Source of the DNA: Muricea muricata
Taxonomy: Eukaryota; Cnidaria; Anthozoa; Malacalcyonacea; Plexauridae
DNA: 64,000 nucleotides
Reading direction: 5' to 3'
NCBI GenBank assembly: GCA_963855995.1
Contig: OY979730.1
Location: 5,343,341-5,407,340 of the forward strand
Position numbers and translations under genes: made by a program. Numbering within the stretch: position 1 is the first letter of the stretch; each line of letters starts with the position of its first letter. The notes beneath the pieces were generated by a model, which saw nothing but the letters and a program-made list of their open reading frames with translations, ran no database searches and was not told the DNA's origin. Below are positions 10,670 to 61,118 of this stretch, one piece after another.

Positions 10670-12278
10670 TAAAATTTGCTTGCTTTTCATTTAAACGCCA
10701 TTAACAGATGTAGATATATTTCAAAAAGTTCGATATCTACAAACATCTCCAAAAATAAGCTGTATAGATTTAAATTAATTTATTCGTATACGATACTTCT
10801 ACAGTCCTCTATATTGTGCCCTGCCTCTACTGCAATGTTGATTGACTCTATCAAAGTTTCTGTAACGAAAGAATTTTCGTTCATGAATTAATCGAAGTAC
10901 TAAAGGGATTTCTTACAAATTTTTCGAAACCTGTAATTTACCAATGGAAATTGCTTACAATGATATCAGAAACTTTGACAGCCAGTGTGCATGCGTGAGC
11001 CTCAAATAGCAGAAGTTGTGTAACTTCACTCTATATTATATGATTTAAAATCAAATGTTCTTTAAGGGATCGACATTCAATAAACTTAATTAACAATTAA
11101 TAAACTTGCATATCAATATCAGGAACCTTTCTCTGCTGTCATTACACGTTTGTATTTCACTTTACATACATAAATATTCATTTTGCTCCGCTTCTTCTGA
11201 TAGGTAAGTACAATCTTATTTCTTCGTTTTTGAAGTAATAATTTCCTGGGAACTAGTAATTTCAAAACCCTTTTTGGATTGCTAAAGGTATTCTCGTTTC
11301 GAGCCGGAAGGAAAATTTTTTTAATTTCTATTAATGACCCAAGCTGTTGAATAAAACAAGATTGATTACACGCAGGCTTTTTGTTGGAGAAGGGGTTCCG
11401 GGGTGTGAAGACTCCAATTGTGTAGTCAAAAGCATCATTCCTAGGCCTACTCACGTCACACCCTAAACTGCACTGATCCGAACTGAATGCCCTGTAAGCA
11501 GAGCCTTGCCAGGGGTAACCAATCACTGACGAAAACCTGACCAAGGTAACACTTGGACAGTCCTTACGTATCAAACTGACCTGACTTTAGACCATTTGTC
11601 TTGGGTTGAGCGAGTACAATAGTTTGATGCAGGGCCAGGATTTGAAGCAACATCTATGTAAATAGTAATATCAGTAATAGGATGAGAATCCGATTAATAG
11701 ATTGACAAATAACTATGTTTAACACATTTGAATCTTTGTGAAGGAAGAGAACGAAAGGGATGCGTATTGACTTTGAAAATCTGACGAACTGATGGAATTA
11801 CGAAACCTCTTGTACGTTTTAAATCAACCCAGAGATTTGCCACAAGAAAAACCAGTACGAAAATTGTCGCTGATCTGGTGAAGATTTGGCGACTTTTAAT
11901 TCCCGATTATTAATATTAATTCTCTTCGGAATTTTCAAATAAAATTCCAATTGAAAATTAAATGTCTTTGCGCTGACGTACGATTCTATCAGCTGTGCCG
12001 TGTGCTTACGTGATGACGGACCCAACGGAAAAAAATATAAACGATAAACAGCAGAAAGAAGTCCAATCACCGAAACATTGCAAAATAAATTATATTAAAA
12101 ACTACTAATGATGATAATCCTTGAATAAAAAAATAATCACCGTATATATATATGATCCAAGTGACTTAATTGAACTACATCTCTTATTAATTGTCCGTTT
12201 CCGGAAAACTTCAAGAAATAAAATATTATATATATATATATATGAAAGTGACTGAGGTTTTATGTCTGGAATTATTCA
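10670..12278. other. Non-coding stretch left of the PLE cluster
   Basis: I found no gene. A 151-codon minus-strand frame at 11119-11574 has no recognisable domain and no splice context. A short (ta)n tract lies at about 12223-12242 just before PLE-B. Confidence 0.35.
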
Positions 12279-12357
12279 TAAAATATGTTAAAAGAAGCGT
12301 CTTCAGACATTAAAAAGTAATAATAAAGAACGTTTAAAAAAAAACTTTATTAAAAAC

Positions 12358-12395
12358 GTCCAGACGTTTCGCCGGTTAGGGCTTCTTCAGTGGAC
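12358..12395 (-). ncRNA. Hammerhead ribozyme motif, PLE-B left arm
   Basis: Read on the minus strand: gtcca, ctgaaga, a gcc-ctaacc-ggc hairpin (stem II), gaaac, gtc, tggac. Stem I gtcca/tggac gives 5 bp, and the cores CUGANGA and GAAA are both intact. Stem III is reduced to palindromic acgt, as in other PLE hammerheads that are thought to act as dimers (family knowledge). Cleavage would follow gtc. Confidence 0.75.
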
Positions 12396-12539
12396 TGATC
12401 TTATAGTAATATTCTTTTCCTTTGTACATGATTATTGAATAAATTAATGACTATCCACATGATTAAAAATAACTTGATTGAACTCTTGTACTGTTTATAT
12501 TAAATGCTAATAGCACGTCCTACACAATTTTCATAATAT

Positions 12540-13424
12540 TCCCAGAATGTTTTTGGATTTCCATCGCTTCAATACATTTTCTTTGTCTATGGTTTTGAAT
12601 ATTTCCATAAATTATTTTCTAAGTAATGTCGCTATAGCTGGGTTGTTCTTTTTCTCTCTTATGGTTCATAATATGTTTATACACAGTCTGTTTGTTCATT
12701 TTCAAATGTTCTTTTATTCGTGAACCAATCGTCCTTCCCGTTTCACCAACATAAAGACTTCCACAATGAGAGCAGCATATTTAGTAGACGACATTCTTCT
12801 TGAAGCAATTGTTTAAATCTTTTGCACTTTTACAGGTTTCGCATTCTTCAGGGCAATTCATGCGGTCTTTAGGGGCCGAAAATACTTTAGATAGTGGCTT
12901 TCTATTTAAGAAACAAATCTTCACATTCTTTATGCCAGAACGCCGTACAATGGCCATAGCACGTCTTTTGTAATCCTCGTTTATGTATGGTAATTTGAGG
13001 TAGATGGATTTCTCTGTACAATCTTCAGCTGGTTTGTTATGTCTATTATTCTTAGTTTTTCGTATGACGTTATCGACAAAGGCTTTGGGATAACCATTGT
13101 TAACAAAAGATCTCTTTACTTCTTTAAGTGTTCCTTTGTGGCACGGGAATTAGTCGAACATGCAATCGCTCTCTTGGTTTCCCCAATTAAGATGGCCCTT
13201 TTCGAAGATATAGAGCCATGGCTATCCCATGGCATGATGGATCGGCTATGGATGGGCTTAATGTACAATTGGGTGGAGAAGGACTTGGCTTCAGAGTCAT
13301 ATGAGACCAGTGTATCTAGGAAGGGCAACGTGTTGTTGTGCGGTGCTTCTAGGGTAAACTGGATTTTATCATTTAGGTTGTTTGCTATGGTCAACAGCCG
13401 CTCCGCCGACAGTGAACTGGACAA
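12540..13424 (-). pseudogene. PLE-B left-arm RT C-terminus and GIY-YIG
   Basis: In minus-strand order: the RT tail (LTIANNLNDKIQFTLEAP, NTLPFLDTLVS, QLYIKPIHS), a basic linker, a Cys-rich CPEECETCKS stretch, then the GIY-YIG nuclease region (SLYVGETGRT..SRIKEHL). A taa stop falls in the Tyr-x-Cys segment (FKKNVVY then stop then ICCSHCGS) and frameshifts follow. The RT catalytic palm motifs are absent because of 5' truncation. Confidence 0.8.
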
Positions 13425-13447
13425 AGAAAATGACATAGACAAAGACA

Positions 13448-14370
13448 TTGTCCAGTTCACTGTCGGCGGAGCGGCTGTTGACCATAGCAAACAACCTAAA
13501 TGATAAAATCCAGTTTACCCTAGAAGCACCGCACAACAACACGTTGCCCTTCCTAGATACACTGGTCTCATATGACTCTGAAGCCAAGTCCTTCTCCACC
13601 CAATTGTACATTAAGCCCATCCATAGCCGATCCATCATGCCATGGGATAGCCATGGCTCTATATCTTCGAAAAGGGCCATCTTAATTGGGGAAACCAAGA
13701 GAGCGATTGCATGTTCGACTAATTCCCGTGCCACAAAGGAACACTTAAAGAAGTAAAGAGATCTTTTGTTAACAATGGTTATCCCAAAGCCTTTGTCGAT
13801 AACGTCATACGAAAAACTAAGAATAATAGACATAACAAACCAGCTGAAGATTGTACAGAGAAATCCATCTACCTAAATTACCATACATAAACGAGGATTA
13901 CAAAAGACGTGCTATGGCCATTGTACGGCGTTCTGGCATAAAGAATGTGAAGATTTGTTTCTTAAATGGAAGCCACTATCTAAAGTATTTTCGGCCCCTA
14001 AAGACCGCATGAATTGCCCTGAAGAATGCGAAACCTGTAAAAGTGCAAAAGATTTAAGCAATTGCTTCAAGAAGAATGTCGTCTACTAAATATGCTGCTC
14101 TCATTGTGGAAGTCTTTATGTTGGTGAAACGGGAAGGACGGTTGGTTCACGAATAAAAGAACATTTGAAAATGAACAAACAGACTGTGTATAAACATATT
14201 ATGAACCATAAGAGAGAAAAAGAACAACCCAGCTATAGCGACATTACTTAGAAAATAATTTATGGAAATATTCAAAACCATAGACAAAGAAAATGTATTG
14301 AAGCGATGGAAATCCAAAAACACTCTGGGAATATTATGAACGGTTGTGTAGGACGTGTTATTAGCATTTA
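13448..14370 (+). pseudogene. PLE-B right-arm RT C-terminus and GIY-YIG
   Basis: This is the mirror copy of the left arm. The first frame (to 13756) ends EHLKK with a stop. The GIY-YIG region at about 14017-14220 keeps YVGETGRTVGS and IKEHL but contains the same taa after NVVY as the left arm, plus an extra 1-nt deletion near 13876. It is non-functional as protein. The shared stop shows the defect predates the inverted duplication or came from a common template. Confidence 0.8.
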
Positions 14371-14475
14371 ATATAAACAGTACAAGAGTTCAATCAAGTT
14401 ATTTTTAATCATGTGAATAATCATTAATTTATTCAATAATCATGTACAAAGGAAAAGAATATTACTATAAGATCA

Positions 14476-14513
14476 GTCCACTGAAGAAGCCCTAACCGGC
14501 GAAACGTCTGGAC
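14476..14513 (+). ncRNA. Hammerhead ribozyme motif, PLE-B right arm
   Basis: Exact mirror of the left-arm motif: gtcca 14476-14480, ctgaaga 14481-14487, stem-loop gcc-ctaacc-ggc to 14500, gaaac 14501-14505, gtc 14506-14508, tggac 14509-14513. Core residues and stem I are intact. Confidence 0.75.
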
Positions 14514-14583
14514 GTTTTTAATAAAGTTTTTTTTAAACGTTCTTTATTATTACTTTTTAATGTCTGAAGACGCTTCTTCTAAC

Positions 14584-14589
<6 letters not shown>

Positions 14590-14677
<88 letters not shown>
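14590..14677. repeat. (TA)n tract between PLE-B and PLE-A
   Basis: A pure ta dinucleotide run of about 85 bp separates the end of PLE-B from the start of PLE-A. Confidence 0.95.
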
Positions 14678-14678
<1 letters not shown>

Positions 14679-14769
14679 TGTGCTAGTTTTGGTTAGCGAA
14701 ATACAAAAGAGTGCTCAATGACATATAGACAGAGCGAAATGTATAATTGTGCAAAATACCTCAAAAACT

Positions 14770-14813
14770 TACCACTACAGTCTGTTTCATCTAGAGGGAA
14801 TCTTCAGGTGATA
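14770..14813 (-). ncRNA. Hammerhead ribozyme, PLE-A left copy
   Basis: On the minus strand: tatcac, ctgaaga, stem II region ttccctctagat, gaaac, agact, gta, gtggta. Stem I tatcac/gtggta pairs over 6 bp with one G-T. Stem III is c-g closing the agact loop. One stem II pair is weakened relative to the right copy (tctaga against tctgga). Confidence 0.75.
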
Positions 14814-16622
14814 GACAAATTTCGAAAATGTGCGAGCTTCTTTTATGCTCAAGGCGGAAACGTGGGCGCGTGGGTGGTTGAATAGCATGCATTCCTTTTT
14901 TTGTTTTAGGTTGTTTACCTGAAATCTGCTTTTGTGTTGGTAGGCCGAAACTATTTCCGATCTTTTGTTAAGCAAGCAATTGTTTTTTTCTTTCAAAATA
15001 CTAATTTTTTCCTCCAAACATAAATTACATCTTTTGGATCCTCCCGTGTAAGAAATAGACTTTTTTATTATGGACCATTTTATGGTGAAATCTGTTTTCT
15101 TTTGCTTTAAGTGCCAAACGTGTTTCGAAAGTTCCGTCTCGTTCGAATATTTTTTGTGTGTGAAAGATTTGATATGATTCCTGTATCGCTCTTTGAATGT
15201 GTTTGAGGTCATGCCAATGTAGTGCTTTGTGTCCTGTGTGTTGCCAGTAAAAATTGTTGCTTTGTATACAATGTCCTTACTCATGCACTTGTTCTGCAAT
15301 GGGCATGCGTGCTTGTTCCTGCAGTTACAGTTCTCTGCGCTAATGTCTTGTGGTTGGCTTTTCCTAATTATGCGTGTGTTGTGGCTTGTGATAATTGACT
15401 TAACGTTACTCATGCAGCTGTAACTGACCTTAACTGTGTTCCTATTGAAAATTTTGTGTAACTTGTTGCCTATTGGAAAGTGCGTGTCTACAAGCTTGAG
15501 GAAACTGCGTGCGATGTTTGTCTTGACATTTTTGCTAAATCGTGGGTTAAACCAAATGATGTTGCGTTGTCTGTTCCTGCGTGGTTGCTGTGTTACATGT
15601 CGCATGTATTCCAGCTTGTGGCTGAAGTTGCTATGTCCTAGTGCATTTTGATATGTTTGTACTGCATCGTCAAATACTTGTTTGTCAGATGACAGCGTTG
15701 AAATGCGCTTGTTGATGGATGCTGGAAGTTGCCTTAAGATGCTGGGTGGGTGGTTAGAGTGTTTGTGTATGTATAACGGATCGTCATTGGGCTTCCTATA
15801 AGGTTTATATTTTCCGGTAGAAAGGTCGAAAGTTACGTCTAGAAAGTTTACCACGTGCAAATTTGATTCTGCTGTTATTTTTAGGCCAAACTGTTCGAAA
15901 ATTTTATGTAGCTCTTTCCTGGTTTTGTCTGCCAAACGTGCTGATCTGTTTTTAATAATCGCCAAACCATCATCCCTATACAAGCCAATGTTTTTCTTGC
16001 CAAACTTTTTTCCTAAATGGTTTAAGATGAAAAGACCTACTAGTTCGCAAATTTCTGCCCCGTCGTAGCTACCCATGGTAACATCAAACAAATTGCTATT
16101 GTTGTTTTTGATCCACGGTCTTCCGTGATTGAAAAGGAGTGACTTTCTAGCGTGTTTTATTATAGAAATGTCTTCGTCCGAAATGTCAGCCAAATTGGAG
16201 GCCCAAGATAATGCTTGGTCCAGTAAATTTTCTGAAATTGACGGGTAAAAGTCGACTATGTCAAACGAAATGAAAGAATGCCTAGATTTTTCCTCGATGC
16301 TGCCAAACCATTCTATAACGTTTTGCGTGTTTCTCCATTGGTTTACGTTCAAAATTGTCCGAAGTTTTGTGTTTAATCTGTCCAAAATTGATTTACTAAT
16401 TTTTCCGGAATCGCTTTTTGCTGGGTTGATGAGCCGGCATTTTGGGTTGTTTTGAAAATTTTCCTTGTGATCTTTGAGAGAAATGAAAGCTTCGCGTTTT
16501 TTCATGCATTCAATCCGGTTGCCAATCGAAAGTTTATTTGCGATATGATTTAGTTCGTTGTTTATTTCTGAAATGTTTTCCTCAGATCCGTGTTTATATG
16601 TCTTTGTGATGTTGTCGTGCAA
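14787..16622 (-). CDS. PLE-A reverse transcriptase and GIY-YIG endonuclease (left copy)
   Basis: A 611-codon uninterrupted frame. In order: AFISLKDHKENF (fingers), FDIVDFYPSISENLL (palm motif A with Asp), MGSYDGAEICELVG (motif B region), LYRDDGLAII (motif C, the two catalytic Asp), VNFLDVTFDL, a Cys cluster CNCRNKHACPLQNKC, then GIY-YIG nuclease HYIGMTSNTFKERYRNH with downstream ELSKHVW and RCNLCLEEK. The YRDD/GSYDGAE type differs from the RFMDD type of PLE-C, so it is a separate PLE lineage. The N-terminus is out of frame (16562-16912) because of the 105-bp deletion, so the copy is probably inactive. RT plus GIY-YIG is diagnostic of Penelope-like elements that copy by target-primed reverse transcription. 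Confidence 0.9.
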   Translation of the reverse strand: MHDNITKTYKHGSEENISEINNELNHIANKLSIGNRIECMKKREAFISLKDHKENFQNNPKCRLINPAKSDSGKISKSILDRLNTKLRTILNVNQWRNTQNVIEWFGSIEEKSRHSFISFDIVDFYPSISENLLDQALSWASNLADISDEDISIIKHARKSLLFNHGRPWIKNNNSNLFDVTMGSYDGAEICELVGLFILNHLGKKFGKKNIGLYRDDGLAIIKNRSARLADKTRKELHKIFEQFGLKITAESNLHVVNFLDVTFDLSTGKYKPYRKPNDDPLYIHKHSNHPPSILRQLPASINKRISTLSSDKQVFDDAVQTYQNALGHSNFSHKLEYMRHVTQQPRRNRQRNIIWFNPRFSKNVKTNIARSFLKLVDTHFPIGNKLHKIFNRNTVKVSYSCMSNVKSIITSHNTRIIRKSQPQDISAENCNCRNKHACPLQNKCMSKDIVYKATIFTGNTQDTKHYIGMTSNTFKERYRNHIKSFTHKKYSNETELSKHVWHLKQKKTDFTIKWSIIKKSISYTGGSKRCNLCLEEKISILKEKNNCLLNKRSEIVSAYQHKSRFQVNNLKQKKECMLFNHPRAHVSALSIKEARTFSKFVYHLKIPSR

Positions 16623-16912
16623 GAGCTTGTTGTATGTGTCGAGCGAGGTTTCATATATGTTTCTAGTTTTATCAGCGAAAACAAACTTTCTTCGAAAGGT
16701 TTCAGTTCCAAAACTGTGGGAGGTGTTTTATTAGACGGAAGGCCGAAATTCCTAGTGTTTTCCTGACTTTTTTCTCCTTTTAGAAAGAAATGAGCTTTCC
16801 ATCTCATACGTTTTAGTACGCTTTCCGCTTTTTCTATCAAATTCCTCAAATAGTTGTCCCTTGATGGTATAGGGATGTTTTTCAGTGAATAGTCTAGTCG
16901 AAATTGCCTCAT
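16562..16912 (-). pseudogene. PLE-A left-copy N-terminal fragment
   Basis: This minus-strand frame begins MRQFRLDYSLKNIPIPS and continues LIEKAESVLKRMRWKAHFF, the usual PLE N-terminal region before the RT. After PTVLELKPFEE it passes the 105-bp deletion and shifts out of the frame used by the main ORF. The 5' end of this copy coincides with the palindrome junction near 16913. Confidence 0.7.
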
Positions 16913-16913
16913 T

Positions 16914-19001
16914 GAAAAAGCGGAAAGCGTACTAAAACGTATGAGATGGAAAGCTCATTTCTTTCTAAAAGGAGAAAAAAGTCCGGAAAACACTAGGAAT
17001 TTCGGCCTTCCGTCTAATAAAACACCTCCCACAGTTTTGGAACTGAAACCTTTCGAAGAAGACGTTATAAAATTACTAGAAACCACTAAATTTCGAGACA
17101 CAAAAGACTATTTTTAAGACACTTTGGCAAATGACTTAAAGAAAATCAATTCATCCGACAAAATGTTTGTTTTCGCTGATAAAACTAGAAACATATATGA
17201 AACCTCGCTCGACACATACAACAAGCTCTTGCACGACAACATCACAAAGACATATAAACACGGATCTGAGGAAAACATTTCAGAAATAAACAACGAACTA
17301 AATCATATCGCAAATAAACTTTCGATTGGCAACCGGATTGAATGCATGAAAAAACGCGAAGCTTTCATTTCTCTCAAAGATCACAAGGAAAATTTTCAAA
17401 ACAACCCAAAATGCCGGCTCATCAACCCAGCAAAAAGCGATTCCGGAAAAATTAGTAAATCAATTTTGGACAGATTAAACACAAAACTTCGGACAATTTT
17501 GAACGTAAACCAATGGAGAAACACGCAAAACGTTATAGAATGGTTTGGCAGCATCGAGGAAAAATCTAGGCATTCTTTCATTTCGTTTGACATAGTCGAC
17601 TTTTACCCGTCAATTTCAGAAAATTTACTGGACCAAGCATTATCTTGGGCCTCCAATTTGGCTGACATTTCGGACGAAGACATTTCTATAATAAAACACG
17701 CTAGAAAGTCACTCCTTTTCAATCACGGAAGACCGTAGATCAAAAACAACAATAGCAATTTGTTTGATGTTACCATGGGTAGCTACGACGGGGCAGAAAT
17801 TTGCGAACTAGTAGGTCTTTTCATCTTAAACCATTTAGGAAAAAAGTTTGGCAAGAAAAACATTGGCTTGTATAGGGATGATGGTTTGGCGATTATTAAA
17901 AACAGATCAGCACGTTTGGCAGACAAAACCAGGAAAGAGCTACATAAAATTTTCGAACAGTTTGGCCTAAAAATAACAGCAGAATCAAATTTGCACGTGG
18001 TAAACTTTCTAGACGTAACTTTCGACCTTTCTACCGGAAAATATAAACCTTATAGGAAGCCCAATGACGATCCGTTATACATACACAAACACTCTAACCA
18101 CCCACCCAGCATCTTAAGGCAACTTCCAGCATCCATCAACAAGCGCATTTCAACGCTGTCATCTGACAAACAAGTATTTGACGATGCAGTACAAACATAT
18201 CAAAATGCACTAGGACATAGCAACTTCAGCCACAAGCTGGAATACATGCGACATGTAACACAGCAACCACGCAGGAACAGACAACGCAACATCATTTGGT
18301 TTAACCCACGATTTAGCAAAAATGTCAAGACAAACATCGCACGCAGTTTCCTCAAGCTTGTAGACACGCACTTTCCAATAGGCAACAAGTTACACAAAAT
18401 TTTCAATAGGAACACAGTTAAGGTCAGTTACAGCTGCATGAGTAACGTTAAGTCAATTATCACAAGCCACAACACACGCATAATTAGGAAAAGCCAACCA
18501 CAAGACATTAGCGTAGAGAACTGTAACTGCAGGAACAAGCACGCATGCCCATTGCAGAACAAGTGCATGAGTAAGGACATTGTATACAAAGCAACAATTT
18601 TTACTGGCAACACACAGGACACAAAGCACTACATTGGCATGACCTCAAGCACATTCAAAGAGCGATACAGGAATCATATCAAATCTTTCACACACAAAAA
18701 ATATTCGAACGAGACGGAACTTTCGAAACACGTTTGGCACTTAAAGCAAAAGAAAACAGATTTCACCATAAAATGGTCCATAATAAAAAAGTCTATTTCT
18801 TACACGGGAGGATCCAAAAGATGTAATTTATGTTTGGAGGAAAAAATTAGTATTTTGAAAGAAAAAAACAATTGCTTGCTTAACAAAAGATCGGAAATAG
18901 TTTCGGCCTACCAACACAAAAGCAGATTTCAGGTAAACAACCTAAACAAAGAAAGGAATGCATGCTATTCAACCACCCACGCGCCCACGTTTCCGCCTTG
19001 A
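16914..19001 (+). pseudogene. PLE-A right-copy RT and GIY-YIG, two stop codons
   Basis: This copy retains the segment missing on the left (KLLETTKFRDTKDYF). It has a taa after KDYF at about 17116 and a tag replacing the Trp of HGRPW at 17736-17738. Open blocks are 17124-17738 (FDIVDFYPSI, motif A) and 17760-19001 (GSYDGAE, YRDD, GIY-YIG). The C-terminus is shifted (NNLNKERNACYS) relative to the left copy. The two copies have therefore decayed differently since they were formed. Confidence 0.88.
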
Positions 19002-19036
19002 GCATAAAAGAAGCTCGCACATTTTCGAAATTTGTC

Positions 19037-19080
19037 TATCACCTGAAGATTCCCTCTGGATGAAACAGACTGTAGTGGTA
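19037..19080 (+). ncRNA. Hammerhead ribozyme, PLE-A right copy
   Basis: tatcac (19037-19042) pairs with gtggta (19075-19080) as stem I. ctgaaga at 19043-19049 is the CUGANGA core. tcc-ctct-gga forms stem II, gaaac follows, then the agact loop closed by c-g (stem III) and gta as cleavage triplet. All conserved core positions are present. It sits about 35 bp after the ORF end, as expected for PLE terminal regions, where hammerheads are known. Confidence 0.85.
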
Positions 19081-19170
19081 AGTTTTTGAGGTATTTTGCA
19101 CAATTATACATTTCGCTCTGTCTATATGTCATTGAGCACTCTTTTGTATTTCGCTAACCAAAACTAGCAC

Positions 19171-59610
<40,440 letters not shown>

Positions 59611-59760
59611 CTATAAAGTGAACAGTATTTGGAACAATTATAGCTATATGATAATTATGATAAGTTTTAATAAGAAATTTTTTTGATGGATACATCTAAA
59701 TGAAAAACATATTTTAAGTATAAGGTTTACATAAATGTGTTGTTTAGAATAAATTGTGCA
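59611..59760 (+). terminator. RPTP 3' UTR with polyadenylation signal
   Basis: AATAAA at 59748-59753, 138 bp after the stop codon. No downstream GU-rich element was verified. Confidence 0.5.
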
Positions 59761-61022
59761 TCCTAACACGTAAATCTATCAATATAATAATATCATTATG
59801 ATAAGACGGGGGTGACCTAAATAACAGTAATAATACAGAAGTAATATGAAATAATGATAATAATTATAACTAACTTGAGATGCTCAGTTGTCGTTAAAGA
59901 TGTTAAGTATCTTTTAAATTTTTTAAGGGCTGAAACTGCAATAAATGATTACGTTACATGCATGTAGTATGGAAGCGCAATATTTGTTAGTACTACGTAT
60001 AGTAAACTTTCGTTTTAATAAGAAAAGATAGTCTCTGATAACCACAGGAATGTTCTAGAACGTGAGCTATCAGTAGAAATGTATACCGGGAGATGAGATC
60101 GAGACCGGGTAAGAAATATTTTACTTAATTTTATATATTTTTTTCTACTTTGCTTAACACTTAATGTCGGCGCCAACCCTGATAAGGCGTATAGTGCATC
60201 TAAACACATTATAACCGATATCTTCTTGACGTGCATGCACGACCTGTCTATCTAATATAAGACAATACTTGACAAACTTGAAAGCACTGCCCACAGTAAG
60301 TATATAGATCTATGAACAGATAACAACTCATAGATGTATCATGCATAGCTACTGTATACACTCCTGTGGTATCGTTCTCAATGTTATCATGTTCATATAC
60401 AAGAGGGTATACTATTACAATATCCGATCATCTACGCCATGGTCAAACAAGTTTACGAATTGTCACAGCGTCCGAAATTGTTTAGCTTCAAACTGAAAAG
60501 TAAAAGATCTTTTTGAAGGTGTATCAAAAAAACGAAACCTTTTAAATTCAAATTAACTATATAACGTACTGTAGTAATTTGACAGCTCTTAAAGCTCACA
60601 AGTTCTTCCACACCAGTTTTTCACTGTTCATGAGTACAAGACCTTGTGTTTTTACCTAACCTAATTGTAAAAAAGGCATCTATAGCAGCTATAAAGTCTG
60701 GAAACATTTGGCACGGATCCCAAAACAAACTGCCAGTATCTTTCAGTTTCAGGAAAAAATTCAATTATATCAAGACTATGGAGTCATAACTCACCCCACG
60801 GAGCGTGGAGTAATAGCTATATAATCTTCATATCATTAAATACACACCATGTGATTGGTGTGTACAATTTAGCAAAAACTACAATACTGCAGGCGAAAAA
60901 TATCTAAAGCGGGTAAAGCACATTGGATCGTTAAATAAATCAAGTTGAACAGAACTTTATTTGTTTTTCGTTTTCCTGGTGATAAAAATGCGGAAGTACG
61001 TGCAAAAGAAATAACCTCATGT
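59761..61022. other. Intergenic region between the two related genes
   Basis: AT-rich sequence with no supported exon. The minus frame 60015-60236 has no recognisable features. Confidence 0.45.
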
Positions 61023-61030
61023 TATATAAA
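61023..61030 (+). promoter_or_regulatory. Candidate TATA box of the second gene
   Basis: tatataaa lies 96 bp upstream of the signal-peptide ATG at 61119. In AT-rich DNA this is weak evidence on its own; position is the main support. Confidence 0.3.
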
Positions 61031-61118
61031 AGCTTTTGCTTTTCTAAACGCGAGGGCTGAAATCACAATTAAATTAAGTTAGCGCGTTCTGTTGCCAGTC
61101 CTCTAAATCAGCAGGACA

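Larger units (their letters stand above)
12279..14592. mobile_element. PLE-B: palindromic Penelope-like element
   Basis: The left arm (12279-13424, minus) and right arm (13448-14592, plus) are near-perfect reverse complements of 1146 and 1145 bp around a 23-bp spacer at 13425-13447. Each arm is a 5'-truncated PLE. The 5' breakpoints meet at the centre and the hammerhead-bearing 3' ends face outward. The differences I saw are a handful of substitutions and 1-nt indels, for example near 13875 and 13970. The right end runs into a (ta)n tract. Confidence 0.9.

Noticed and set aside
11119-11574. 151-codon minus-strand ORF
   Set aside because: No domain, signal peptide or splice context; composition looks like chance. 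Not excluded by search.
13039-13833. Two identical 154-codon-type ORFs antisense to PLE-B
   Set aside because: They are the antisense shadow of the RT tail in both palindrome arms, hence their identity.
15229-18622. ORFs of 64-71 codons antisense to PLE-A
   Set aside because: Shadows of the RT/GIY-YIG coding strand; paired on both arms because of the palindrome.
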